Of a DNA stretch of 64,000 bases, positions 52,880 to 61,370 are shown piece by piece. This DNA is from Mucilaginibacter galii. GTDB lineage: Bacteria > Bacteroidota > Bacteroidia > Sphingobacteriales > Sphingobacteriaceae. Positions within the stretch are counted from its first letter, which is position 1. Each line of letters opens with the position of its first letter. The stretch covers positions 62,001 through 126,000 of the forward strand of contig NZ_BMDO01000003.1 of NCBI RefSeq assembly GCF_014635825.1, in the 5' to 3' direction. Below the pieces are notes generated by a model. The model was given only the letters and a program-made list of their open reading frames with translations. It was not told the origin of the DNA and made no database searches. The translations under genes and the position numbers were made by a program.

Positions 52880-54814
52880 ATGAAATACCTGTATCTAATA
52901 ATGATTGCTATGGTAGGTTTTGTTGAACAAGGCTTTAGCCAGGCCGAGCTTGCGCCCTGGGGTAATGTTACCGGCGTGCGCAAACAAGGCCAGCTGCTTG
53001 ATTTTGAAACCAGCCTGCAATACATTAAAAGCGACGGTATTCAAATACTTACTACTGAGCGCGAGCGCCAGCGTCCGGTTTACAGCCGCAATGGTAACCG
53101 GCAAACGGTAAACACTAACTTAGACAGCCTGTACTTTGAAGAAACACTAACCGAGTCAGGTGGCGAAAAAGCAGAGCTAAGCATCAAGCTCAACGCACAT
53201 AGCGATACCACGTTAATAGGCGCTTATTTTATTGTTCGCATACCTAAAAAATATCATAATGAGGCACAATTTGGGTTGACAGATGCTGACCAGCCTTTAA
53301 ATATTAACAACCTGACCACCGCGCCTGTTAAAGAACGGTCGGCATCATGGGCTAAGGGTTTTGAATTTAAGTCTGCCAATTTTAAGATCAAGGTAAGCGG
53401 TAAAGAACAGGATTCGATCCTGGTTCGCAAGGACGAGAACAACGGCGATTTGCTGGTATATTTCACCATTCGCACTAAAGCAATTAAAAGGGGTGAGGTA
53501 ATTCAAAAAACGTATAAGCTTGAAGCCGATGGCGAGGTAGATAAATCGGCGGTAGTGGTGACGTTGAATAGCAGCCGGCAGGGCCGAGCGTTTGAAGGCT
53601 TGGGTGGTAATTTCAGGCTGCAAAACCCAACCGACCCACAGGTAATAGATTATAGTTTAGCTAACCTGCGTTTGGCCTGGGGCCGCGTGGAGTTGCCCTG
53701 GCGCTTGTGGCAGCCCGAAAAGGATGGCAACCCACTTGATGCCGCCCGGGAAAACAGGCTTCCTGCTAAAATTATCCAGTCGATGGAAATGGCGCAGCGT
53801 TTGAGTAAGATGGGCATACCTGTTATCCTCTCCGCTTGGTCGGCACCCGATTGGGCCATTGTAGGAACGCAAAACCTGAACCCGGTAAACGGCGTTTGGG
53901 GCAACCCCTTGAATAACGACGTCATTACGGATATTTACCGTTCGCTAAGCCGGTACATCACTTATTTAAAAGACAACTACGGCGTTGAGGTTAAGATGTT
54001 CTCGTTCAACGAGTCGGACCTGGGTATCAACATCCGCATGACGGCACAGGAGCATGCCGATTTTATTAAAGGTTTTGGCTCTTACATGAATACCAAAGGT
54101 TTAAAAACCAAGCTATTGCTGGGCGATAACTCTGATGCCACCACATCAGCTTTTATTACCACGGCCATGAACGATGCCGCCGCCCGCCCGTACATCGGTG
54201 CAATATCTTTTCACTCGTGGCGTGGCTGGGACACTGAAACCTTAAAAAAATGGGCCGACGCTGCTACGCAACTAAACGTGCCTTTGCTGGTAGGCGAGGG
54301 GAGTATTGATGCCGCAGCATGGCAGTACCCCGTTATTTTTCAGGAACCCACTTATGCCATAGAAGAAATTAACCTGTATACCCGTATGCTGGCCATTTGC
54401 CAGCCAGCTTCCATACTGCAATGGCAGCTCACGGCCGATTATTCGCCGCTTGCAGGTGGCGGTATTTTTGGTGATAATGGGCCGCTACGACCTACCCAGC
54501 GTTTCTGGAATTTAAAGCAACTGTCGTTAACGCCCCCTAACCTATATGCTATGCTGGTGAGCAGTAATAAGACAGAAATTTCGTGTGCGGCTTTGGGTGA
54601 TAATAGCAAAGGCATTTACACCATACACCTGGTTAATAACGGCGCCGACCGGCAGATGACTTTAAAAGGCTTGCCTGCTAAGGCTCAAAAGTTTAAAGTA
54701 TATGTAACTAACACCGAGAACAATGCCAAGGAATCGGGCAGTAAGAAGGCATCTAACGGTCAATTGCAATTCAAGCTACCCGTCCGCAGTTACATTACTT
54801 TGATAAGCGAATAA
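52880..54814 (+). CDS. Glycoside hydrolase, GH30-like, secreted
   Basis: From the ATG at 52880 the 644-residue product has a signal peptide (MKYLYLIMIAMVGFVEQGFSQ), an N-terminal beta-sandwich-rich part (about 25-225), a clan A TIM barrel (about 230-545) and a C-terminal beta domain. Likely catalytic residues are the acid/base Glu in FSFNESDLGINI (E378) and the nucleophile in LLVGEGSIDAAAW (E473), the usual N-E and E pattern of clan A. FEGLGGNFRLQN resembles the GGG-Gxx opening of GH30 barrels. Substrate unknown. The upstream in-frame start at 52835 adds 15 residues before a good signal peptide and is rejected. Confidence 0.8.
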   Translation: MKYLYLIMIAMVGFVEQGFSQAELAPWGNVTGVRKQGQLLDFETSLQYIKSDGIQILTTERERQRPVYSRNGNRQTVNTNLDSLYFEETLTESGGEKAELSIKLNAHSDTTLIGAYFIVRIPKKYHNEAQFGLTDADQPLNINNLTTAPVKERSASWAKGFEFKSANFKIKVSGKEQDSILVRKDENNGDLLVYFTIRTKAIKRGEVIQKTYKLEADGEVDKSAVVVTLNSSRQGRAFEGLGGNFRLQNPTDPQVIDYSLANLRLAWGRVELPWRLWQPEKDGNPLDAARENRLPAKIIQSMEMAQRLSKMGIPVILSAWSAPDWAIVGTQNLNPVNGVWGNPLNNDVITDIYRSLSRYITYLKDNYGVEVKMFSFNESDLGINIRMTAQEHADFIKGFGSYMNTKGLKTKLLLGDNSDATTSAFITTAMNDAAARPYIGAISFHSWRGWDTETLKKWADAATQLNVPLLVGEGSIDAAAWQYPVIFQEPTYAIEEINLYTRMLAICQPASILQWQLTADYSPLAGGGIFGDNGPLRPTQRFWNLKQLSLTPPNLYAMLVSSNKTEISCAALGDNSKGIYTIHLVNNGADRQMTLKGLPAKAQKFKVYVTNTENNAKESGSKKASNGQLQFKLPVRSYITLISE

Positions 54815-55001
54815 TTCAATATACCTCTTCATAGCGAAGTACGAAGACAATCGACCGTAGGGAGCTCATTAATACCATTTAAAACAAACAATATATTAAT
54901 AATCCTTCGTAGAAAAGTCAGCTGCTTGTTATAAACGTGCCGTTTCATCTGTAATCTTCGACGTTGCTAAAACATCCCGCGTTATTTGAGCTTTTATGTA
55001 A

Positions 55002-55295
55002 ATGTCATTAGCAGCAACAGCCAAATTAACCGCAACAGATACCGATCGCATTATTGAAATGGCCTGGGAAGACCGTACACCTTTCGATGCCATAACTTCG
55101 CAGTTTGGTTTAACCGAGCAGCAGGTAATTGAATTAATGCGCCGCGAAATGAAGCTTTCGAGTTTTAAAATGTGGCGGCAACGGGTGCAGGGCAGAGCCA
55201 CTAAGCACCAGCAGTTGCGCAATAAAGATATGGATAGGTTTAAGTGTAATTTGCAAAGACAGATCACACTTAATAAGATCAGCAAGCGCAGGTAA
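55002..55295 (+). CDS. TIGR03643 family protein (DUF2805)
   Basis: The 97-residue product has the family sequence DRIIEMAWEDRTPFDAITSQFGLTEQQVIELMRREMKLSSFKMWRQRVQGRATKH, with a helix-turn-helix-like central part and a basic C-terminus. Function is unknown; the basic, helical character suggests nucleic-acid binding. Its 3' end faces the MFS transporter gene with a 19-base gap. The preceding 187 bases hold nothing recognisable. Confidence 0.85.
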   Translation: MSLAATAKLTATDTDRIIEMAWEDRTPFDAITSQFGLTEQQVIELMRREMKLSSFKMWRQRVQGRATKHQQLRNKDMDRFKCNLQRQITLNKISKRR

Positions 55296-55314
55296 TTATT
55301 TCAGGGCCGATCTC

Positions 55315-56574
55315 TTATTGTTCAATTGCTTTTCTACCTGTTTCTTTCAGGAAAAACGTAATGAGCATCGCAACTGCAATTCCGGCTACGAGAAACAGGC
55401 CAGCCGATTGAAAGTGCGCTGCATGGTTGCTGGTAGTTGTCAATGTTTGGCCGTATAGCTTACCAAAAATGGGTCCTAAAACTGAGGTAACTGCAAAGGT
55501 GATAAAGTTAATTGCCCCTGTAGCGCTGCCTTTAACTTTATCGGGGTTTACCTCTTTAATAATGGAATAAGGGATCATAGCCACACCAGAGCCTACACCC
55601 ATAATAAATGTGCTGATGTAAGCCGGCAGCAAACCGGGTAAATAAAGCAGTTGCAGTAAACTCAATATCATGATGATGCAACCGCCCAAAAGCACAGGCT
55701 TACGTTTGCCTGTGTAATCGGCAAGCCAGCCCATCAGCGGGCAGCCTAACGCCCAACCCAGCGGAACCATGGAGCTTATCAAAGTGGCATCACTATAGCT
55801 AAACTTCCTGTCGTGCTGAAAAAATACAATTCCCCAAATCATGATGAAAACAGTGGTAGGCGCAAATAGTAACCCCGAAACCAAGCCGCATAAATACGAC
55901 TGGGTATTACCAAAAACAATTTTATATGGGGCCAGCCAGTGCCCTTTAGGCATGATTTCATCTTCTTGCATTTTTGGTTGCTCTGATGGCGTAATGAGAT
56001 AAATAGCTACGCACAACACTAAAGAAATAATGCCCGCTGCAACCCAAAAAATCGGCAGCGATATGCCACCCCGAATTAGAGGAGCTACAACAAACTGCCC
56101 TGCCGTGCCACCAAGCATTCCCAAACATTGTGTAAAGCCAATGGCTGTAGCCAGCTTGCGTGCCGAAAAGCCTTTGGCCGCGAGGTAAACACAACCCGGA
56201 AACGCAAACGCAGACCCCGCGCCCTGTAAAAGCCGCGCAATGTTGCCAGTATATATATTTGACAGAGCGAACAAAATGCATCCCAAACCTAAAATGGCTA
56301 TTCCTATTGATACGGCATACCTGGCGCCGGCCCTGTCTAAAGCTATACCGGCTATTAAACTGGTTACCGAATAGGTATAGTAATAAGTTCCTACTATAGA
56401 GCCTACACCAACCGTACTAATGCCGAAAAAAACAGATAGCTCCGGGATCATCACCGATGGAGCCGACCGTACCGCATATTCTACAAAATAGAACAGCATG
56501 CCAATAAACCATGCAATTACGTAAACATTTATCCAGCTTTTTTTATCAGGAGCGGAGGTTATATTAAAATTCAT
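55315..56574 (-). CDS. Major facilitator superfamily transporter
   Basis: The 419-residue product has about 12 membrane spans and the MFS loop 2-3 motif as ALDRAGARYAVSIG (G/D-x-x-x-D-R-x-G-R-R type), repeated in the second half as GWLADYTGKRKPVLLGG. Overall the sequence resembles the sugar-phosphate/anion-cation symporter group (ACS), which takes up organic acids or hexuronates. The substrate cannot be read. It is convergent with the TIGR03643 gene and stands alone. Confidence 0.88.
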   Translation of the reverse strand: MNFNITSAPDKKSWINVYVIAWFIGMLFYFVEYAVRSAPSVMIPELSVFFGISTVGVGSIVGTYYYTYSVTSLIAGIALDRAGARYAVSIGIAILGLGCILFALSNIYTGNIARLLQGAGSAFAFPGCVYLAAKGFSARKLATAIGFTQCLGMLGGTAGQFVVAPLIRGGISLPIFWVAAGIISLVLCVAIYLITPSEQPKMQEDEIMPKGHWLAPYKIVFGNTQSYLCGLVSGLLFAPTTVFIMIWGIVFFQHDRKFSYSDATLISSMVPLGWALGCPLMGWLADYTGKRKPVLLGGCIIMILSLLQLLYLPGLLPAYISTFIMGVGSGVAMIPYSIIKEVNPDKVKGSATGAINFITFAVTSVLGPIFGKLYGQTLTTTSNHAAHFQSAGLFLVAGIAVAMLITFFLKETGRKAIEQ

Positions 56575-56774
56575 TTTTGCAGTACTTAAGTAGCAATTGT
56601 TTATATAAACCCAACATCAGCATATAGTTTGGCAAATGCTGTATTAAAAACGTTGTACAGCTATTGTATTGCCTGCTAATTAATATATATGATCGCATAT
56701 GCGAATTAATTGTCATAGGCACCTTAATTCTGTTATCTTACCAAAGTGATTGCACAATCCTAAATAAACCCACC

Positions 56775-57761
56775 ATGAAAATTGCAGTATTCAGTACCCA
56801 TCAATACGATCAGGATTATTTTAGTGAGTTCAATACCGGTCATGAACTTACTTACTTCATTCTTCCGCTTAACGAGCAAACTGCCGCTTTGACCGTAGGG
56901 TACGATGCCATCTGCATTTTTGTGAATGACGTTGTAAACAAAGCCGTTTTAGATTTATTGCATACCAACGGCGTTAAGCTTATAGTACTGCGTTGTGCCG
57001 GCTTTAACAATGTAGATGTACAGGCAGCCGATGATTTAGGCATGCCGGTGCTGCGGGTACCCGCTTACTCGCCCGAAGCTGTAGCCGAACATGCCATGGC
57101 TTTAATACTTACGCTAAATCGTAAAACGCATAAAGCATATAACCGTGTGCGTGAGGGTAACTTTTCGCTCGAGAAATTAATGGGTTTCAACCTCCACAAC
57201 CGCAAGGTGGCCGTAATTGGCACTGGCAACATAGGTAAGGCATTTTGCCATATATTAAAAGGTTTTGGATGTAAAATAAGTGCCTATGATACTTACCCTG
57301 ATAATACCCTTGCAACACAAGGTGTAACCTACGGAACCTTAGAAGAAACCTTAGCCGATGCGGATATAATTTCGCTGCATTGCCCGTTAATGGATACTAC
57401 CCGCCACCTGATTAATAAACAAACGCTTAAGCTATTAAAAAAGGGAGCTATGCTTATCAATACCAGCAGGGGAGGACTAATTAATACCGTTGATGTTATT
57501 GAGGCTTTAAAAGACTGCCAACTGGGTTACTTAGGCCTGGATGTTTATGAACAGGAAGGCAAGTTGTTCTTTCACGATTACTCTGAAGACGTTATACCCG
57601 ATGAGTTGATAACCCGTTTAATATCGTTTCCGAATGTACTGATTACCTCACATCAGGGCTTTTTTACAAAAGAAGCCATGGAGCAAATAGCCACCATTAC
57701 TTTCGGTAATATTGATGCCTTTGTAAAAGGACAAGAGTTGGTGAACAGGGTTGCCGTTTAG
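56775..57761 (+). CDS. ldhA: D-lactate dehydrogenase-like 2-hydroxyacid dehydrogenase
   Basis: From the ATG at 56775 the 328-residue product opens MKIAVFSTHQYDQDYF, the typical LdhA start. The NAD-binding site is VIGTGNIGKAF (GxGxxG), followed by the acidic YDTYPD. The catalytic Arg is in NTSRGGLINT, the Glu in the DVYEQEG region and the His in SHQGFFTKEA. It interconverts pyruvate and D-lactate with NADH during fermentation. The longer frame from 56664 is rejected because its extra 37 residues have no family counterpart. Confidence 0.92.
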   Translation: MKIAVFSTHQYDQDYFSEFNTGHELTYFILPLNEQTAALTVGYDAICIFVNDVVNKAVLDLLHTNGVKLIVLRCAGFNNVDVQAADDLGMPVLRVPAYSPEAVAEHAMALILTLNRKTHKAYNRVREGNFSLEKLMGFNLHNRKVAVIGTGNIGKAFCHILKGFGCKISAYDTYPDNTLATQGVTYGTLEETLADADIISLHCPLMDTTRHLINKQTLKLLKKGAMLINTSRGGLINTVDVIEALKDCQLGYLGLDVYEQEGKLFFHDYSEDVIPDELITRLISFPNVLITSHQGFFTKEAMEQIATITFGNIDAFVKGQELVNRVAV

Positions 57762-57772
57762 TAAAAATAAAT

Positions 57773-57802
57773 AAAGCCGGCCTGCAAAAGCAAACCGGCT
57801 TT
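57773..57802. terminator. Bidirectional terminator between ldhA and the OYE gene
   Basis: AAAGCCGG (57773-57780) and CCGGCTTT (57795-57802) form a perfect 8-bp stem, with TGC/GCA extending it inside. A-rich and T-containing flanks make it usable from both convergent genes. Confidence 0.8.
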
Positions 57803-57821
57803 ACTCAAATAAAATATGTTT

Positions 57822-58928
57822 TTAGTTAAGTACCAATTCGCCTAAGGCTTCTTTACTGAAGCCTTTTAGCTCGTCGGTACGTTCTTCGCGGATTTTTTGA
57901 ACCCAGAACGGATCTGACAATAGCGGGCGTCCAACGGCTACCAGGTCAAAATCGCCACGGTCCATACGGCGTACCAGTTCGTCTAAAGAACTTGGTTGTG
58001 AGCTTTCACCGGCAAAGGCGGCTAAAAATTCGCCGGTTAAACCAACCGAACCTACGGTAATGGTAGCTTTGCCACTCACTTTTTTAGCCCAGCCTGCAAA
58101 GTTCAGGTCCGAACCTTCAAACTCCGGCTCCCAAAAACGGCGCTGTGAGCAATGGAAAATATCAACACCGGCATCGGCCAGCGGGTTTAGCCAGGCTTCC
58201 ATTTCCTGTGGGTTATTGGCCAGCTTGGCATCGTAAGCGGTAGGTTTAAATTGCGATAAGCGTAGTATAATGGCAAAATCTTCGCCTACCTGCCTGCGTA
58301 CTTCTTTAACCACTTCAATGGCAAAACGACTGCGCTCGGGCAGGGTTTTACCACCCCAAATGTCTTTACGCTCGTTGGTGGGCGCCCAAAAAAACTGGTC
58401 TATCAGGTAGCCGTGTGCACCGTGTATCTCTACCGTATCAAAACCTAACCTTTTGGCATCGGCAGCGGCTTTACCAAAGGCAGTAATGGTTTCGGCTATA
58501 TCACTCTCGGTCATGGTGCGGCCGTTGTTAAAGCCCGGGCTGTTCAAACCCGACGGGCCTTCAAAAGGTACTGGCGGCACCCAGCCAGAAGCATGATTAG
58601 CCATAACACCCATGTGCCATATTTGCGGGCCCATGGCACCACCGGCAGCATGTACACCGTCAATTACATTCTTCCAGCCGCCTAAAGCCTGCTCGCCGTA
58701 AAAATGAGGAACGTTGGCATCGTTTGAAGATGATGGACGGTTAATCACCGTACCTTCAGACAAGATCAATCCAACCTCTCCCTCGGCTCTTTTGCTGTAA
58801 TAGGCAGCCACGGTTTCGGTAGGCACACCATCAGGCGAAAACGAACGCGTCATGGGCGCCATTACAATTCTGTTCTTAATATTTAACGATTTTAGGCTGA
58901 AAGGCCTGAATAAGCTATCGGTATTCAT
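57822..58928 (-). CDS. Old yellow enzyme family alkene reductase (NADH:flavin oxidoreductase)
   Basis: The 368-residue FMN enzyme has the OYE pattern: LFRPFSLKSLNIKNRIVMAPMTRS, VGLILSEGTVI, PQIWHMGVMANHAS, VEIHGAHGYLIDQFFWAPTNERKD (catalytic His pair) and DFDLVAVGRPLLSDPFWVQKI. These enzymes reduce activated alkenes, quinones or nitro compounds with NAD(P)H. It follows an ArsR-type regulator gene by 20 bases on the same strand and is probably induced by electrophiles through it. Confidence 0.94.
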   Translation of the reverse strand: MNTDSLFRPFSLKSLNIKNRIVMAPMTRSFSPDGVPTETVAAYYSKRAEGEVGLILSEGTVINRPSSSNDANVPHFYGEQALGGWKNVIDGVHAAGGAMGPQIWHMGVMANHASGWVPPVPFEGPSGLNSPGFNNGRTMTESDIAETITAFGKAAADAKRLGFDTVEIHGAHGYLIDQFFWAPTNERKDIWGGKTLPERSRFAIEVVKEVRRQVGEDFAIILRLSQFKPTAYDAKLANNPQEMEAWLNPLADAGVDIFHCSQRRFWEPEFEGSDLNFAGWAKKVSGKATITVGSVGLTGEFLAAFAGESSQPSSLDELVRRMDRGDFDLVAVGRPLLSDPFWVQKIREERTDELKGFSKEALGELVLN

Positions 58929-58948
58929 TGTATAATGATTTATTTAAA

Positions 58949-59248
58949 TTATATATCTGATTGAATAAGTTGACTCAGTTGTGCAAAAGCATCTTCATTG
59001 CGTTGGTAGTAGGTCCATTGCCCAACCCGGGTAGATTTTACCAGCCCGGCACGTTGCAGGGTGGCTAAGTACTCAGAAACGGTAGATTGGGTAAGGCCTG
59101 CCTTGTTTTGTATTTGCCCTACACAAACGCCGTTATCAAAGCCATTAACAGCTTGATCTGGAAAGTTTAATTCCGGGTCTTTAAGCCAGGCTAAAATTTG
59201 CAGCCGGGTTTTGTTAGAGAGTGCTTTAAATATTTCTATCTGATCCAC
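58949..59248 (-). CDS. ArsR family transcriptional regulator of the OYE gene
   Basis: From the GTG at 59248 the 99-residue product is a complete ArsR winged helix: DQIEIFKALSNKTRLQILAWL, then GLTQSTVSEYLATLQRAGLVKSTRVGQWTYYQRNE. A Cys lies in FDNGVCVGQIQ before the recognition helices and could sense electrophiles; no metal-site CxC of arsenic or zinc sensors is present. A longer frame to 59311 is rejected because it runs through the promoter and operator. The GTG is one base from the predicted transcription start, so the mRNA may be leaderless. It leads the OYE gene and probably controls both. Confidence 0.85.
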   Translation of the reverse strand: MDQIEIFKALSNKTRLQILAWLKDPELNFPDQAVNGFDNGVCVGQIQNKAGLTQSTVSEYLATLQRAGLVKSTRVGQWTYYQRNEDAFAQLSQLIQSDI

Positions 59249-59252
59249 GGCA

Positions 59253-59284
59253 CAAATATATATCGGCTTTTCCCGATATGTCAA
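59253..59284 (-). promoter_or_regulatory. arsR-OYE promoter with operator in the spacer
   Basis: On the minus strand TTG (59282-59284), a 21-base spacer and TATATTTG (59253-59260) form a Bacteroidota promoter. The spacer contains ATATCGG-n6-CCGATAT (59260-59279, perfect 7-base arms). Bound regulator would cover both elements. Predicted start is near 59249. Confidence 0.65.
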
Positions 59285-59441
59285 TCTTTTGATGTTAGAT
59301 GACAATGGCATGAAAGCAATTGCAGTTCATGACAAATAGATGAGTTTTAAACCAGCGCATAACAATTTAGCGTAGGCTTAACAATTCTTTAAAACATTTA
59401 AGAGTGATGCGTGTCGTTTGCTTATAAGCTGCTATACCGCT

Positions 59442-60521
59442 ATGTTATATAAAGACAAATCTACCCAAGTAACCAAAAACGAACTAACCTATATACAAAA
59501 AGTGTGGCATACGGTTGCCATTGTGGCCCTGCTGGTGGTAGTTATCCTGATAGCGCGCGTGGCATTCAATGTGCTGCTCATGATGCTGTGCGGCGTGCTC
59601 ATTTCTGTTTATTTTCACGGACTGGGCGATCTGATAGAGCGCCATACCAGCCTGAGCCGTCGCTGGGCCATGGTTATTTCGGTGGGAGGGTCGTTTGCAT
59701 TGCTGGGTATATTGCTATGGTTTATGGGTACAACAATACAAAATCAGGTATCGCAACTAAGCAATACATTGCCATCCACCATCAATACGGCCCGCGCTAA
59801 AATGGCCGAAACGCCGATAGGGCACAAGGTACTGGAATACTTTTCGGGCGATAATTCTCAAAGGCTAATGACTACAGCGCAGTCTTTCTTTAGTACCAGC
59901 TTTGGTGTACTCGGAAATATATATATCATATTTTTATTAGGGATATTTTTTACCGCCAGTCCATCCTTGTATAAAGACGGAATTATCATGTTGATACCCG
60001 AAGATAAAAAGTTCATTGCCCGCTATATTATGAACCGCATAAGCCTGTCGCTCAAAGGCTGGCTTAAGGGTATGATGCTGTCTATCGTGCTCATTACCAT
60101 TTTGCTTACTATTGGGCTGTCTATTATTGGTATCCCCGTAGCTCTCGTGCTGGCGCTTATTGCAGGTATGCTTAAGATCATCCCTAACTTTGGCTCATTG
60201 GCGGCCATGATACCGGGCGTGTTGCTGGCCTTAACCATGGGCACTAATACGGCTATTATTGTAACGTTACTATACATCATATCGCAAACCATCGTCAGCA
60301 ATATTGTAACCCCGCTTATTCAGAAAAAGATGATCAACCTGCCACCAGCGTTGACCATCATCAGCCAGATCATTATGGGTACGCTTTCGGGTGCGTTAGG
60401 CATTATTATGGCGGTACCTTTACTGGCAATTGTGTTTGTTTTGGTTGATGAGTTGTACGTCAAAAAAATTAACAATACCTCCTTAGAAACCAAAACACGC
60501 GAAATGCCCATGGCTGATTGA
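59442..60521 (+). CDS. AI-2E family transporter (permease)
   Basis: The product (359 residues) has about 7-8 membrane segments in the AI-2E/PerM order: an N-terminal pair (TVAIVALLVVVILIARVAF, LLMMLCGVLISVYF), AMVISVGGSFALLGILLWF, an amphipathic loop, then FGVLGNIYIIFLLGIFF and the C-terminal part with GIPVALVLALIAGMLKIIPNFGSLAAMIPG and IVSNIVTPLIQKKMINLPP. Most members are not proven AI-2 exporters; some are Na+/H+ antiporters. It starts at ATG 59442 rather than 59418, just before the charged N-terminal segment. Confidence 0.88.
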   Translation: MLYKDKSTQVTKNELTYIQKVWHTVAIVALLVVVILIARVAFNVLLMMLCGVLISVYFHGLGDLIERHTSLSRRWAMVISVGGSFALLGILLWFMGTTIQNQVSQLSNTLPSTINTARAKMAETPIGHKVLEYFSGDNSQRLMTTAQSFFSTSFGVLGNIYIIFLLGIFFTASPSLYKDGIIMLIPEDKKFIARYIMNRISLSLKGWLKGMMLSIVLITILLTIGLSIIGIPVALVLALIAGMLKIIPNFGSLAAMIPGVLLALTMGTNTAIIVTLLYIISQTIVSNIVTPLIQKKMINLPPALTIISQIIMGTLSGALGIIMAVPLLAIVFVLVDELYVKKINNTSLETKTREMPMAD

Positions 60522-60555
60522 TATAGCGGATAAACTAAAAAGCCTTAAAATAAAA

Positions 60556-60649
60556 TGTCATCTCGAACGATAGTGAGAGATCCTGTTCAAATGGTAAGTT
60601 ACACACCTTACATCACGAACAGGATTTCTCGTTAGCACTCGAAATGACA
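60556..60649. repeat. Palindromic repeat family A, full copy 4 (inverted)
   Basis: Left arm TGTCATCTCGAACGATAGTG then AGAGATCCTGTTC; right arm GAACAGGATTTCTCG then TTAGCACTCGAAATGACA. It is 94 bases, in the opposite orientation to the copies at 18380, 25365 and 28135. It lies between the convergent AI-2E and VOC genes. Confidence 0.85.
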
Positions 60650-60696
60650 ACCGTTTTCACAGTTAACTGTATTTGTGCATCCTGTAAGATTATTAG

Positions 60697-61170
60697 TTAA
60701 GCCTCATCATAAGCCCTCTGCAACTCTGCAATATCCAGCTTCACCATTTTCATCATGGCTTGCGCTACTTTCTGCGCTTTCTTAGGGTCTTTATCCGTCA
60801 TCATGGTAATCATGGCCGAAGGTACCACCTGCCATGAAAGGCCAAACTTATCGGTGATCCAGCCGCATTGCATAGCCTTGCCGCCTTGTAAAAAGTTATC
60901 CCAGTAATGGTCAACTTCTGCCTGATCATCGCACATAATAACGAACGATATGGCAGGGGTAAAGCTGTAATGTGGTCCGCCATTCAAAGCAGTAAAGTGC
61001 TGGCCGTTGAGTTCGAACGACATGGTCATTACCGAACCTTCCGGGCCGGGGCCGCCGCTGCCGTAGCGCGTGGTTGCTGTTATTTTTGAATCTTTAAAGG
61101 TAGATGTGTAAAATGTTACGGCTTCTTCGGCATTGTCGTTAAACCATAAAAAAGGTGATATTTTGTGCAT
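60697..61170 (-). CDS. VOC family protein (PhnB/glyoxalase-like)
   Basis: The 157-residue product opens ISPFLWFNDNAEEAVTFYTSTFKDSKI, the usual start of PhnB-like vicinal-oxygen-chelate proteins, with FELNGQHFTALNGGP and the GWITDKFGLSWQVVPSAM segment. VOC folds bind a metal through His/Glu; the function of this subgroup is unknown. It stands alone, and the 200 bases between it and the next gene hold only the downstream promoter. Confidence 0.88.
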   Translation of the reverse strand: MHKISPFLWFNDNAEEAVTFYTSTFKDSKITATTRYGSGGPGPEGSVMTMSFELNGQHFTALNGGPHYSFTPAISFVIMCDDQAEVDHYWDNFLQGGKAMQCGWITDKFGLSWQVVPSAMITMMTDKDPKKAQKVAQAMMKMVKLDIAELQRAYDEA

Positions 61171-61339
61171 AATTTGGGTATTGGGTATAAATCAAATGTA
61201 CAGCTTGCGCTTAAATTATGCTACGTTCAATAGCGACAATATAAGGGGCTAAATGCGGCGAACTACACAGGCTTGCTGCAACCGTAGTTACATAATAGGT
61301 TTAAAGCGGAAATGTACAGCTAAACCGGGAGTAATATTG

Positions 61340-61347
61340 TAATTTTG
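61340..61347 (+). promoter_or_regulatory. Candidate -7 box before the DEAD-box-like gene
   Basis: TAATTTTG matches TAnnTTTG perfectly and lies 23 bases before the ATG at 61371. No good TTG is seen at the usual distance upstream. Confidence 0.4.
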
Positions 61348-61370
61348 CGCTTTAATAAAAATTTAAGCGA

